From: JAVBQG01 sp031549185 | Lineage (GTDB): Bacteria; Synergistota; Synergistia; Synergistales; Synergistaceae | NCBI GenBank assembly: GCA_031549185.1 | Contig: JAVBQG010000015.1 | Coordinates: 1-64,000, forward strand | Length of the DNA: 64,000 nt | Direction: 5' to 3' | In this document: piece by piece, positions 17,182-24,964 of the stretch | Layout of the letters: each line of letters begins with the position of its first letter | Numbering within the stretch: the stretch's first letter is position 1 | Program-made: the position numbers and the translations under genes | The notes under the pieces: model-generated | The model's database searches: none | What the model saw: the letters and a program-made list of their open reading frames with translations, nothing else | Told to the model about the DNA's origin: nothing

Positions 17182-17282
17182 ATGCCAAATTGAAATCAAA
17201 GGCCCAAAGGGTGAAGCGTCGAGACCAGTGCGTGTGATCGTCCGTCGCATCCGAAAACGCCCTTTTGATTGCAACTTGGTAT
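17182..17282 (-). repeat. 101-bp inverted-repeat element, copy 1
   Basis: The ends form an imperfect terminal inverted repeat of about 21 bases: TGCCAAATTGAAATCAAAGG at one end, and the complement of TACCAAGTTGCAATCAAAAGG at the other. A second copy of equal length lies at 21068-21168 in the opposite orientation. The outer 25-35 bases on each side agree between the copies (CCAAGTTGCA.TCAAAAGG, then GTTTTCG; CTTCACCCTT..GGCC at the other end) while the centre has diverged. No coding capacity. Consistent with a MITE-like non-autonomous element or a structured intergenic repeat. Confidence 0.7.
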
Positions 17283-17323
17283 AAATCAACGCTACGCGTT
17301 TCATGTGAATGGCGCGATTTCGC

Positions 17324-18706
17324 TCAGACCGAAATGCTCTCTTTTTTCGCGACCTCGAAGAACTTCTTCGCCTCTGCGGCGTCCTGTTCGAAGGTTGGCC
17401 GCCCCATCAGTCCGTAAGTGTAGCGTTTTCCCTGCTCCACTCCCGGTTGGTCGAAGGGGTCGATCTTCATGATGCGTCCCGTCAGGGCCGTGACGTATTC
17501 GTAGAAGAAAATCAGCGCTCCGAGCGTCCTCCCGTCGATCTTCTCCATCTCGATCCAGACGAGCGGGCGTCCTGCTTTGACGAGGGCGGCAGCCGTGCTC
17601 TGCGCTTCGTAGTTCAGCATGACCCCGAGTTTTTGCGACGCGAGGTATCCGAGCGACTCGAGGGAGGGCTCGGATATTGGGGGCAGGGTGATCTTCGCCC
17701 CGCGGTCGGCCACGTTGATCAATGTGTAGAGCTTGTCGTCCGGTCCCTCTGTGTAAAGCTGCACCTGCGAGTGTTGGTCGATTGCGCCGAGAGCCCGCAC
17801 AGGCGTCGTGCCGGCGCCTTTCTTCCCGACACTCTCCCCCCAGAGCTGGGCGAACCACTCCGCGAAGGTCTCCAGCCTGTTCGCGTACGGCATCAGCACG
17901 GCCATCGGCCTGCCCGCCCGCTCGTGGAATCTGTGGATTGCCGCCAGGTACCATGCCGGGTTGCTTTTGACCGTGTTTTTGGGCTCCAGAAGGGCTTTCA
18001 TTTCGCTCGCGCCGGCAAGAAGGGATTCTATATCTCCGCCCAGGGTCGCCAACGTTACGAGACCGCTTGGCGACAACGCGGAGTATCGTCCGCCGACGGA
18101 GGGCGGGATCTCGAGCGACCTGCAACCGGTCGCCGCGGCGAATGCCCGGAAGACGCCTCCCTTGGGGTCCGTGATGACGAGAATGTTTTCGTCCACCCTG
18201 TCCCCATAGGCGGCCTGTAGCTGTGTTCGGAACCACAGGAATTGCGACATGGTCTCCGCCGTAGCTCCGGACTTGCTGACGCCGATCAGGGCGACGCGGA
18301 TACCTTTAACTCGCTCCCAGATGGCTATGGTTTTCTCAGGATCCGGGTTATCGGCCAGATAGAACCGTGGTCTTCGGCCGTCGCTCTGTCTTTCGTTGTA
18401 ATACATCGGAAGCAACGCCTGATGCAGCATCAGGTTGCCGAGCGAAGAGCCTCCGATGCCGACGTGGACAACCGCCTCGTACGACGCCAGCCATTCGGCG
18501 GTCTCCATCGTCTCCTTGACGTTCGCCTCCGGAAGGTTGTACCACCCGAAACCTGATTCGTTCGACGCCGCGTTATCTCTGATCCAGTTCGCGGCCTCTG
18601 TCAGCGGTTCCTCGAATCGGGCGAGACACTGGGCGAAATACCCTGCCTCGTCGCCCGTTCCAGCGGCGGCCCCGAACGAAAACGAGAGTCCCATGCGTTT
18701 CTGCAT
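17324..18706 (-). CDS. pgi: glucose-6-phosphate isomerase
   Basis: Interconverts glucose 6-phosphate and fructose 6-phosphate in glycolysis and gluconeogenesis. The 460-residue length fits the short bacterial form. Motifs include VVHVGIGGSSLGNLML (phosphate/sugar-binding), GVSKSGATAETMSQF (the PGI family SKSG.T..T), GGRYSALSPSG and, near the end, FFYEYVTALTGRIMKIDPFDQPGVEQGK in two halves of the active-site signature with FDQPGVE. The GGGGGG run before ATG 18706 is the ribosome site. It is 19 bases after folB, so the two are probably cotranscribed. Confidence 0.96.
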   Translation of the reverse strand: MQKRMGLSFSFGAAAGTGDEAGYFAQCLARFEEPLTEAANWIRDNAASNESGFGWYNLPEANVKETMETAEWLASYEAVVHVGIGGSSLGNLMLHQALLPMYYNERQSDGRRPRFYLADNPDPEKTIAIWERVKGIRVALIGVSKSGATAETMSQFLWFRTQLQAAYGDRVDENILVITDPKGGVFRAFAAATGCRSLEIPPSVGGRYSALSPSGLVTLATLGGDIESLLAGASEMKALLEPKNTVKSNPAWYLAAIHRFHERAGRPMAVLMPYANRLETFAEWFAQLWGESVGKKGAGTTPVRALGAIDQHSQVQLYTEGPDDKLYTLINVADRGAKITLPPISEPSLESLGYLASQKLGVMLNYEAQSTAAALVKAGRPLVWIEMEKIDGRTLGALIFFYEYVTALTGRIMKIDPFDQPGVEQGKRYTYGLMGRPTFEQDAAEAKKFFEVAKKESISV

Positions 18707-18725
18707 GTCTTCGCCCCCCGCCGTG

Positions 18726-19103
18726 TTATTTGACGAAGTCCTTGCGTTCGCAGGTAACCTCCGCCGTCACCTCGTCGACGGTTCCCGCGATGAAGAGCTG
18801 TTTGCGGCCGATGGTCACCGTGGCCGTCTCGGCTGCTTTGAAGCGTTCGAACATGGCCTTTGCGATCGCGAGAGCAAGGCTGACGTGGGAGTGGAATCTC
18901 GAGCCCATTACGACGCTCTTGGTCTCGTCGTAGACGTCCGCTCCGCGAATCGGTGCCTCGGTCGACGGCGCGATGTCTCCAGCGTCGACCGCGAATCCGA
19001 GCGAAACGTTGATCGAGAAGACTTGGCCTAGCTCCCTCTCCACTTCCAGCGATCCGTGAAAAGCGTGAAAATTCATTCCTTTGACGCAAAACTTGCCCTG
19101 CAT
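18726..19103 (-). CDS. folB: dihydroneopterin aldolase family protein
   Basis: A 125-residue protein of the FolB/tunnelling fold. FolB converts dihydroneopterin to 6-hydroxymethyl-dihydropterin in folate synthesis. The start MQGKFCVKGMNFHAFHGSLE and the E..LGQVFSINVSL stretch match the conserved N-terminal half (H-G...E...GQ.f..d..l), and the end ATVTIGRKQLFIAG contains the conserved Lys. Start at ATG 19103 with GGGAG 8 bases upstream. The strict FolB motifs are only partly met, so a related pterin enzyme cannot be excluded. First gene of a folB-pgi pair. Confidence 0.82.
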   Translation of the reverse strand: MQGKFCVKGMNFHAFHGSLEVERELGQVFSINVSLGFAVDAGDIAPSTEAPIRGADVYDETKSVVMGSRFHSHVSLALAIAKAMFERFKAAETATVTIGRKQLFIAGTVDEVTAEVTCERKDFVK

Positions 19104-19197
19104 ACCGATCACTCCCATGCGACATTTTTTTGAGAATTGACTCGCTCATTCCGTCGACTCAGGCCTCTAACAATAAATCGGCCTCTGCTTAAAAACG

Positions 19198-19232
19198 AAA
19201 CCGTGAGGATTGTAGCCGGCTCCTCACGGTTT
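19198..19232 (-). terminator. terminator after glutaredoxin gene
   Basis: Perfect 12-bp stem AAACCGTGAGGA / TCCTCACGGTTT with an 11-base loop. On the minus strand it is followed by CGTTTTT, which ends the glutaredoxin transcript before folB. Confidence 0.85.
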
Positions 19233-19267
19233 GATTATATCCTGATTGAACGGATTCTCACAGGGGT

Positions 19268-19510
19268 TCAGATGAGACCTTCTTCCTTCAGCGCGGAGTT
19301 CAACGCGTCCTGGTCGAAGCCCACCACATAACGCTGGCCGATTTTCGTCACGGGCACGCCCCGCTGGCGCGTCTTCTGCACCAGCTCCGCCGCGGCTTCC
19401 TTGTCGACGCTGACGTCGACCGATTCATACGCGACGCCCAGGGAGCCCAGGTATTCCTTCGCCTTGACGCACCACGGGCAACTCTTTGTAGAATAGACGA
19501 TAACACTCAT
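19268..19510 (-). CDS. glutaredoxin family protein
   Basis: An 80-residue redox protein. It has the dithiol active site STKSCPWCVKAKEYL near residue 11, the cis-Pro loop RGVPVTKIGQRYVVGFD, and the glutaredoxin/NrdH-like length. CPWC and the GF(D) pattern resemble NrdH-type or Uxx-type bacterial glutaredoxins, which may be reduced by thioredoxin reductase in anaerobes lacking glutathione. It is monocistronic with its own promoter and terminator; the GGAG ribosome site lies 8-10 bases upstream of ATG 19510. Confidence 0.92.
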   Translation of the reverse strand: MSVIVYSTKSCPWCVKAKEYLGSLGVAYESVDVSVDKEAAAELVQKTRQRGVPVTKIGQRYVVGFDQDALNSALKEEGLI

Positions 19511-19552
19511 TTATTTCACTCCTCGTAGTGGATATGACATATATTGCAACCA

Positions 19553-19580
19553 ATATTAACATAGGCGGTCTTCGCGTCAA
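19553..19580 (-). promoter_or_regulatory. promoter of the glutaredoxin gene
   Basis: Minus-strand TTGACG (19575-19580), 16-base spacer, TAATAT (19553-19558), about 40 bases before the start codon. Confidence 0.65.
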
Positions 19581-19618
19581 GGCGAGAATTGCCTCTATCA
19601 CACCCTCGGCTCAAATCG

Positions 19619-20932
19619 TCAATCTGTCGTCGTCTCTTGTGGAGTCCTCTCTTTTTTCGTCTTGTCCTCCAGTTTTGTCACGAGGACTTGATCGATTTTA
19701 TAGTGATCCACGTCCAGCACCTCGAACTTATATCCTCTGTAGCTCACATGGTCCATGCGATGTGGAATTCGCCTCAGCATATAGGTAAGGAACCCCCCCA
19801 GCGTCTCGTAGTTCTCGGCATCCGGGAATTCGTCGATGTTGAATACGGTTCTTACGTCGTCGATCGGAGTGACCCCGTCTACCAGCCAGGAATTGTTCTC
19901 CCGTTTCATGATCTGGGCTTCCTCGCCCACCAGGTCTCCCATCAGCATTTCCATAATGTCCTTGAGCAGGATAATGCCCACGACGAGGGAGTATTCGTTC
20001 AGAACGATCGCGAGAACGCCCCGCATGCCCCTGAAGTGATCCATCGCCTCCGCCAGCGTGAGGGTGTCGGGGATTACGAGGGGTGTCTGGAGTTCCACGT
20101 CGCCCTGCAGGCTGAGGCTCTCGTTTTTGAGAATGCGATCCAAGAGATCTTTGGAGTCCACATAGCCGATGATATGGTCGATGTCCTTTCTGCAGACGGG
20201 GTATGTGGAGTGCGGGTTTTCCAGGACCTTTTTTTTGATGACGTCGTCGGCGTCGTCGACATCGAAGAAGATGAGCTGTTCTCTTGCCGTCATGGCGGAC
20301 GTCACGGTGCGCGTTTCCAGCTCGAGGACGTTGTCGATCAGCTCCTTCTCCTGCTTGCGCAAAATGCCGGCCATTGCGCCCGCGTCCATCATCGCGTAGA
20401 TGTCGTCAGAGGTAATGGCGTTGTCGCGATCCTGCGGCATTCTTAGGAGCTTGAAGATGCCGTTGGCAAACGCGTTGAACAATTTTGCCAGCGGACTCAA
20501 CAAAAAAATGACCTTGACCATGGGATTGACGAGTTTGAGCGCGACTTTTTCCGGCGCCACCATGGCGATGCGCTTGGGTATCAGGTCGGCAAAGAGAACG
20601 AACATCGTCGTCACCAAGACAAAAGAGAGCATGAAGGCAGCGCTTCGCGCCAACTCGGGGGAAAGGAATCTTGCGAAGAGTTCGACGAACACCGGCGCCC
20701 AAAAATAATCCCCGGCGATACCTCCCAGAATACCGACGGCGTTCACGCCGATCTGCACTGTGGTGAAGAACATGCCGGGCTGTTCCTGAAAGGCAAGAAT
20801 GCGAGCGGCATAGTCGCTCCCCTCGCCTGCCATCACTTTCAACTTTACGCGCCTCGAGGCCGCGAGCGAAAGTTCGGCCAGGGAGAAAAAGGAGCCGCCT
20901 GCGATCAATAAAAATACCAGAAAAATACCCAT
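19619..20932 (-). CDS. CNNM/HlyC-CorC family membrane protein with CBS domains
   Basis: A 437-residue inner-membrane protein of the CNNM/CorC (hemolysin C-related) family, linked in other organisms to Mg2+ or other cation efflux. It has an N-terminal CNNM domain with three to four membrane segments (residues 1-185, starting MGIFLVFLLIAGGSFFSLAE), two CBS domains (about 200-325; AMTAREQLIFFDVDD and STYPVCRKDIDHIIGYVDSK), and a C-terminal CorC_HlyC domain (NSWLVDGVTPIDDV, LGGFLTYMLRRIP). Start at ATG 20932, 9 bases after AGGGG, rather than the TTG just before it. Stand-alone gene; the actual substrate is not known. Confidence 0.92.
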   Translation of the reverse strand: MGIFLVFLLIAGGSFFSLAELSLAASRRVKLKVMAGEGSDYAARILAFQEQPGMFFTTVQIGVNAVGILGGIAGDYFWAPVFVELFARFLSPELARSAAFMLSFVLVTTMFVLFADLIPKRIAMVAPEKVALKLVNPMVKVIFLLSPLAKLFNAFANGIFKLLRMPQDRDNAITSDDIYAMMDAGAMAGILRKQEKELIDNVLELETRTVTSAMTAREQLIFFDVDDADDVIKKKVLENPHSTYPVCRKDIDHIIGYVDSKDLLDRILKNESLSLQGDVELQTPLVIPDTLTLAEAMDHFRGMRGVLAIVLNEYSLVVGIILLKDIMEMLMGDLVGEEAQIMKRENNSWLVDGVTPIDDVRTVFNIDEFPDAENYETLGGFLTYMLRRIPHRMDHVSYRGYKFEVLDVDHYKIDQVLVTKLEDKTKKERTPQETTTD

Positions 20933-21067
20933 CAATCAAAACCCCTCTCGAAGAAAAAGCCTGTGTTCTCATATCGGATCCCCTGCTTCAAATATAAGCG
21001 TGCCATGTAAGGCATGTCAAACGACAGCTTACCGAGAGAAAAGCAAAGGAATTGTATATTTTGTCTG

Positions 21068-21168
21068 ATACCAAGTTGCAGTCAAAAGGATGTTTTCGAG
21101 CGCGGCGAACCGCTCCGCAGGCGGGCTTGAACGCTTCACCCTTCAGGCCTTTGATTTCAATTTGGTAC
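21068..21168 (+). repeat. 101-bp inverted-repeat element, copy 2
   Basis: Same length as copy 1 at 17182-17282 but inverted relative to it. It starts ATACCAAGTTGCAGTCAAAAGG and ends CCTTTGATTTCAATTTGGTAC, which pair as imperfect terminal inverted repeats. Inner conserved blocks are GTTTTCGA after the left end and GCTTCACCCTT before the right end. The two copies bracket the folB-pgi / glutaredoxin / CNNM segment. A TA may flank each end but no clear longer target duplication is visible. Confidence 0.7.
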
Positions 21169-21191
21169 AAGCAATTGTCGTGAAAGAAATG

Positions 21192-21234
21192 GGCCGCTCG
21201 TCCCGGCTCCCGGAAGGAGGCGAAGCGAGCGGCC
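21192..21234 (-). terminator. terminator-like hairpin after the DUF3798 gene
   Basis: A 9-bp perfect GC-rich stem GGCCGCTCG / CGAGCGGCC, 25 bases past the DUF3798 stop. The following minus-strand tract CATTTCTTTC is only moderately T-rich. Confidence 0.6.
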
Positions 21235-21258
21235 GAGGTACCGGTTTTCGAGAAAGGG

Positions 21259-22473
21259 CTATTTAATCATAAAGTATTTCTCCGGGACTTTGACGGAGGT
21301 CGCCTTCATATACCCCCTGCCGAAGACGTAAGTATCCTGATAGACCATCATCAGGTTGTTCATTCTTACGCCGGTACTTGCGTCGCGGTAGATCGAGCCG
21401 TTCCACTGGGCGCCACCGGTATATTTCGCGTAGGAATTCCAAAGATCCTTGGCGTTGCCAAGCTTTGCCCTGCCTTCGACGATGCGCTTGCCGTACTCGA
21501 CCAGCGCACACGACGTGCTCCAGCTGTAGGAGTACGTCCAGGTACCGAGGCGTTTGTTTCCGGGTGTCTTGACAACGACATCCTCGATTTTCTTCTGTAT
21601 TGCGACCCAGTCTCCCGCCACGCCCTTCAGGTCGATGCCGAACGCGCCGGGATAGCCCATCAATGTCGAGGGAAGGCTCTGCTCTACCATGATGCCTCCG
21701 TACGCCGCGCATTGCGTCAGCAGGGGTTCGTTGTGAGCATCGTTGGTGCAGAAGAAGGCTGTGTCCTTGCCGTATTTCTCGATCCACGCGGGAACTTTCT
21801 CGAGGATGAACTGTTGCGCTCCGGCGACGCCGACGTCGCTCGTCGGGTCCGGGGCCGTTTCGAAGGCGAATTTGAGACCGAGATCCTTGCACGCCTGTTC
21901 CATGATGGCCCGTCTGCGAGAGAGGAGTTCGACGCTCATGTGCCTCGGAAAGGAGATGTGGACGAACGTCTTTGCCCCGAGCTGTTTTGCCATGTATGGG
22001 ATGAGGTAACCACGGATGATGTTGTTCACGACGACCGTGTAATCGGAGACTTCGGTGATGACCGCCGGATCCTCCTGCGGTTGCCCCACGAGGCAAATGA
22101 TGTCCGGTCGCTTGTCCTTGACTCTTCGCAGTCCTTCCGCCGTTCCGGGGATGCCCTGGTTTACGACGACGACTTTCATCAGCGGGTCGTCGGCGAGGCC
22201 CGAAATCTGCGCGATCGTGGTCTCCATCTCCGACATGAAATTATCCGGATAGGTGACGTGGCGGATCATTCCACCGTTTGCGACGTCGCCGTACTCTTCG
22301 ATCACTCTCTCCGCTCCGCGAAGTTCGTCCTCGCTTTGCGATACCGTACCCGTTACGATGCCGATGTGAAATTTAGCCGGGGCGGCCAATGCCGCACTGA
22401 ACGAACCCATCGCAAGCGTGATCGCGAGTATCACGCTTGCAGCCGCAAAGAGTTTATTTGCCCTTTTTCTCAT
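21259..22473 (-). CDS. DUF3798-family periplasmic protein (substrate-binding-like)
   Basis: A 404-residue exported protein. A signal peptide (MRKRANKLFAAASVILAITL onward, Ala-rich cleavage near residue 31) precedes a two-lobed alpha/beta pattern like periplasmic binding proteins: FHIGIVTGTVSQSEDELRGA, VVVVNQGIPGT, FVHISFPRHMSVELLSRR, FFCTNDAHNEPLL. I believe this is the DUF3798 family, common in Synergistota, with no established ligand. Start at ATG 22473 with GGGGGGAA; an ATG 63 bases upstream has no such site. It has its own promoter with a dyad over the -10 and its own terminator, and no transporter genes nearby. Confidence 0.75.
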   Translation of the reverse strand: MRKRANKLFAAASVILAITLAMGSFSAALAAPAKFHIGIVTGTVSQSEDELRGAERVIEEYGDVANGGMIRHVTYPDNFMSEMETTIAQISGLADDPLMKVVVVNQGIPGTAEGLRRVKDKRPDIICLVGQPQEDPAVITEVSDYTVVVNNIIRGYLIPYMAKQLGAKTFVHISFPRHMSVELLSRRRAIMEQACKDLGLKFAFETAPDPTSDVGVAGAQQFILEKVPAWIEKYGKDTAFFCTNDAHNEPLLTQCAAYGGIMVEQSLPSTLMGYPGAFGIDLKGVAGDWVAIQKKIEDVVVKTPGNKRLGTWTYSYSWSTSCALVEYGKRIVEGRAKLGNAKDLWNSYAKYTGGAQWNGSIYRDASTGVRMNNLMMVYQDTYVFGRGYMKATSVKVPEKYFMIK

Positions 22474-22534
22474 TCGTTCCCCCCCAATCGTCGGTTGTTG
22501 CCTCTTGGTTTGGACGTCCTCCAAACGTCCGCTC

Positions 22535-22566
22535 AAATTACCACATAGTTACTATACAGGTAATTT
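22535..22566. promoter_or_regulatory. operator-like inverted repeat over the DUF3798 promoter
   Basis: AAATTACC / GGTAATTT, 8-bp arms separated by 16 bases, with a partial inner dyad (ATAGT/ACTAT, shifted by half a base). It spans the -10 box and start region, where a repressor would act. Confidence 0.4.
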
Positions 22567-22578
22567 TTTTCAAATCAA
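22551..22578 (-). promoter_or_regulatory. promoter of the DUF3798 gene
   Basis: Minus-strand TTGATT (22573-22578), 16-base spacer, TATAGT (22551-22556). The leader would be about 70 bases long. Confidence 0.65.
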
Positions 22579-22663
22579 CCGTTATTTATATAAAAATTTT
22601 CCGATGCAGGGGTAAAGTGATGAGAAAATTCCGTGAGAAGACATCCGCAGGGCAAGCGTCTCG

Positions 22664-23581
22664 TTATTTATATTTTTCCTCCAGTCGATTCATCCACAAT
22701 CCGAGGAGAATCCCGGCGAGGCAGCAGATCGCGCAGACAGTCACCGTCCGAATCGTGTAGTCGGCGTTTCGCGGGACGATCATGAGTGTGGACGCGAGGA
22801 CGATTCCCAAAATGGCGTGGTAAAAAGCTGTATATGCCACCTGGAAGATATGATTGATCAACTTCGAGAACGCCAGTACCGTAACGGCCGCTCCAACGCC
22901 CAGGCAGGCGATGATCGTCGGATCCAGGTTTCCGATGCCGTCCGTCATGGGTTTGTACATATTCAAATACACTAGAAAGTTGGAGGGGCTGAGCCCCGGA
23001 ACGATCATTCCAAGACCTATGATACCTCCCGCGACGAGCCAGGTGAAGGCGTTGAGAGGAATCGAACCGTCGATCAGGTGTCGCATGTTGTTCAGAAACA
23101 GAAAGCCGAATACGAGGGTGACGAGCATAATGGCGGAGTGTCGGGCGCTTCTGCCCTTTTTGGCGGCCTCGCGGAAGAGGGGGGGGAGTACGCCGATGAT
23201 GCAGCCGATGAAGAACCAGAGGACCTCCGCTTCCGCCGTCTCCAGAAAGTAGCTGACTGGGAACGACAGCAGAAAGATACCCACGAGCCCCCCAAGGCCC
23301 ACAGGAAAAAAGAAGAGGAAGTTCTTCGCAAAATCTACGCGCAAGTGGGCGAGAAACGAGATCATCCTCTCATACAGGCCAAAAGCTGCTGCCAGCGCTC
23401 CCCCACTGACCCCGGGCAATATGAAGCCTGCTCCGATAAACATCCCTTTTACAAGCCTCAAAAACCAATCGAACGATCTGCCCTGTTCCAAAAAAACTCT
23501 CCTCGCTGTTCCCGCTTGTGCATGCATTGGAAAAAAGCCGTCTCGCGAATCCCTGTGTTTATCTTGTATCCGCTCTTGCAT
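22664..23581 (-). CDS. DUF368 membrane protein, putative polyprenyl-phosphate translocase
   Basis: About 305 residues with eight or nine membrane segments. The conserved DUF368 start LVKGMFIGAGFILPGVSGG is at about residues 43-61, followed by a second internal copy of the pattern GLGMIVPGLSPSNFLVYLNM near residue 200, an inverted-repeat architecture. DUF368 (PopT) proteins have been implicated in recycling undecaprenyl phosphate across the inner membrane for cell-wall synthesis; that role is inferred. The start is unsure: the residues before the first motif lack a good ribosome site, so translation may begin as late as about residue 47. No operon partners. Confidence 0.85.
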   Translation of the reverse strand: MQERIQDKHRDSRDGFFPMHAQAGTARRVFLEQGRSFDWFLRLVKGMFIGAGFILPGVSGGALAAAFGLYERMISFLAHLRVDFAKNFLFFFPVGLGGLVGIFLLSFPVSYFLETAEAEVLWFFIGCIIGVLPPLFREAAKKGRSARHSAIMLVTLVFGFLFLNNMRHLIDGSIPLNAFTWLVAGGIIGLGMIVPGLSPSNFLVYLNMYKPMTDGIGNLDPTIIACLGVGAAVTVLAFSKLINHIFQVAYTAFYHAILGIVLASTLMIVPRNADYTIRTVTVCAICCLAGILLGLWMNRLEEKYK

Positions 23582-23683
23582 CCGATTGAAATGCCGCCGG
23601 AGAACTCTCGCACCCTGAAATATTTACGACGATATTATACACGCTTCACGCATAAATCACGGTGTTCATCGGGACAGGGTACA

Positions 23684-23893
23684 TTACACGCCCGCCAAAC
23701 TACGCTCCGTGATCGTCAACTCCACCGCATGGATGTCGAGCGAATCGGGCAGGCCGCCTTTTACCGACCGTAAACGATCGAGGTCTTTAAACACGCTGGC
23801 TTTCTGCATATCTACGATTCGGAAGCCGTCCTCCTCGGCTTTGACGTACCCATTCTTGCACTTCAAGGCATATAAAACGATCGTTTCGGTCAT
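23684..23893 (-). CDS. small protein of unknown function coupled to the TrpD-like gene
   Basis: A 69-residue soluble protein, MTETIVLYALKCKNGYVKAE onward, with a mixed alpha/beta look and no recognised motif. Its ATG overlaps the stop of the preceding TrpD-like gene (ATGA), so translation is coupled and the two products are probably needed together. A longer in-frame stretch extends upstream but overlaps the TrpD-like gene and lacks a ribosome site, so I use the internal ATG. It is the last gene of a three-gene unit with the dehydrogenase at 24965. Confidence 0.7.
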   Translation of the reverse strand: MTETIVLYALKCKNGYVKAEEDGFRIVDMQKASVFKDLDRLRSVKGGLPDSLDIHAVELTITERSLAGV

Positions 23894-24939
23894 TGTTGAA
23901 CACCGACCCAGTCGTTCAATTTTTGAATCGGTTTGCTCGTGGAAAGCAGCTTCCGGGCGCGGTCGTATCCGGCCTTGATCGAAGGTTGTTTCCCTGCCGT
24001 GTACAGGATGAGCCCGGCGTTGAGGCAGACGATGTCGATCCGTGCCTGCGTTTCGTCCCCGGCCAGAAGATTCTTCGTGCGCTCGGCTTCGGTGAATCGA
24101 TCGAGGCCGGCCAGGTCCGTAGAACGAGAAGTCGTTATTCCGAACTGCTCGGGGCTGATCTCGTATCGGGAAATCCGCCCGTCGGCGGTCAGCTCGCAAA
24201 TGTGGCTTTGCCCCATTGTGGACGCCTCGTCGATACCCCCCGTCATGCCGGGCTCGCCCTCGCCGTAAACCACAAGGGCGCGGGTGTATCCGATTTCTCT
24301 CATGACTCTTGCGGTCGGGCGCAGCAGGTCGGGGCTATATACTCCACGGACGGCGATCTTCGGCCGCGCCGGGTTCGCCAGAGACGCGGCGATGTTCAGC
24401 ATCGAGCCAAAGGATATTTGCGAGAGGATTCTGCCGAGCGCCTTTGGGTGAACGTGCGGGGACATGCCGTTGAATATGCCGATGCCGACGGTTTCTACGC
24501 TCTTTTTTACGACCTCCGGCGAGCACTCAACGTTCACGCCCAGCGCCTCGACGATATCGACCGTGCCGCAGGCGGACGTAATGGCCCGCGCGCCGTGCCT
24601 GGCCATCGGCACGCCATCGGCGGCGGCGATGATGGAGGCCGCCGTGCTGATGTTGAAGGTTTTGATGGCGTCCATGCCGGTACCGCAATTCTCCACGATC
24701 GGTTGGTCCGTGTCGATGCTGACTTTCACCGTATCCTGTTCGTATATGACCTGCCATGCCGCCGCGATTTCCTCCGCGGTTTCCCCCTTGGCGGCGATGG
24801 CGGCAAGGAAGGCCCCCTGTTGCATGTCGCTTTGCACGTTTCGTATCATGTCATTGAAGCAATCAGTCGCGTCTTCTCTTGTTAGATTGGTTTTATGAAT
24901 GAGTTTCGTTATTTGTGCTCCAAAGTCCTTTTCTGTCAT
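23890..24939 (-). CDS. TrpD-like phosphoribosyltransferase, divergent
   Basis: A 349-residue homologue of anthranilate phosphoribosyltransferase (nucleoside phosphorylase-like fold). PRPP-site features remain: ENCGTGMDAIKTFNISTAAS (family GTGGD....NIST) and an acidic pair in TGGIDEAST. The anthranilate site does not: the KHGNR motif reads ARHGAR, losing the Asn, and the conserved Arg before N-L-GPLTNP is absent in SFGSMLNIAASLANPA. No other tryptophan gene is near. It therefore probably transfers ribose phosphate to, or from, another substrate. It sits 25 bases after a zinc-type dehydrogenase gene and overlaps a small gene. Confidence 0.8.
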   Translation of the reverse strand: MTEKDFGAQITKLIHKTNLTREDATDCFNDMIRNVQSDMQQGAFLAAIAAKGETAEEIAAAWQVIYEQDTVKVSIDTDQPIVENCGTGMDAIKTFNISTAASIIAAADGVPMARHGARAITSACGTVDIVEALGVNVECSPEVVKKSVETVGIGIFNGMSPHVHPKALGRILSQISFGSMLNIAASLANPARPKIAVRGVYSPDLLRPTARVMREIGYTRALVVYGEGEPGMTGGIDEASTMGQSHICELTADGRISRYEISPEQFGITTSRSTDLAGLDRFTEAERTKNLLAGDETQARIDIVCLNAGLILYTAGKQPSIKAGYDRARKLLSTSKPIQKLNDWVGVQQ

Positions 24940-24964
24940 CGTTCTTTAACCCTCTTGATTCGAT

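Larger units (their letters stand above)
20933..21258. other. intergenic gap of about 325 bases
   Basis: No open frame with a ribosome site is seen on either strand. The gap holds the ribosome site of the CNNM gene, the second copy of the 101-bp repeat and the DUF3798 terminator, each listed separately. Nothing else is recognised. Confidence 0.6.

Noticed and set aside
23894..24199. N-terminal extension of the 69-residue protein over the TrpD-like gene
   Set aside because: It overlaps well-supported coding sequence in another frame and has no ribosome site; an ATGA overlap gives a better start.
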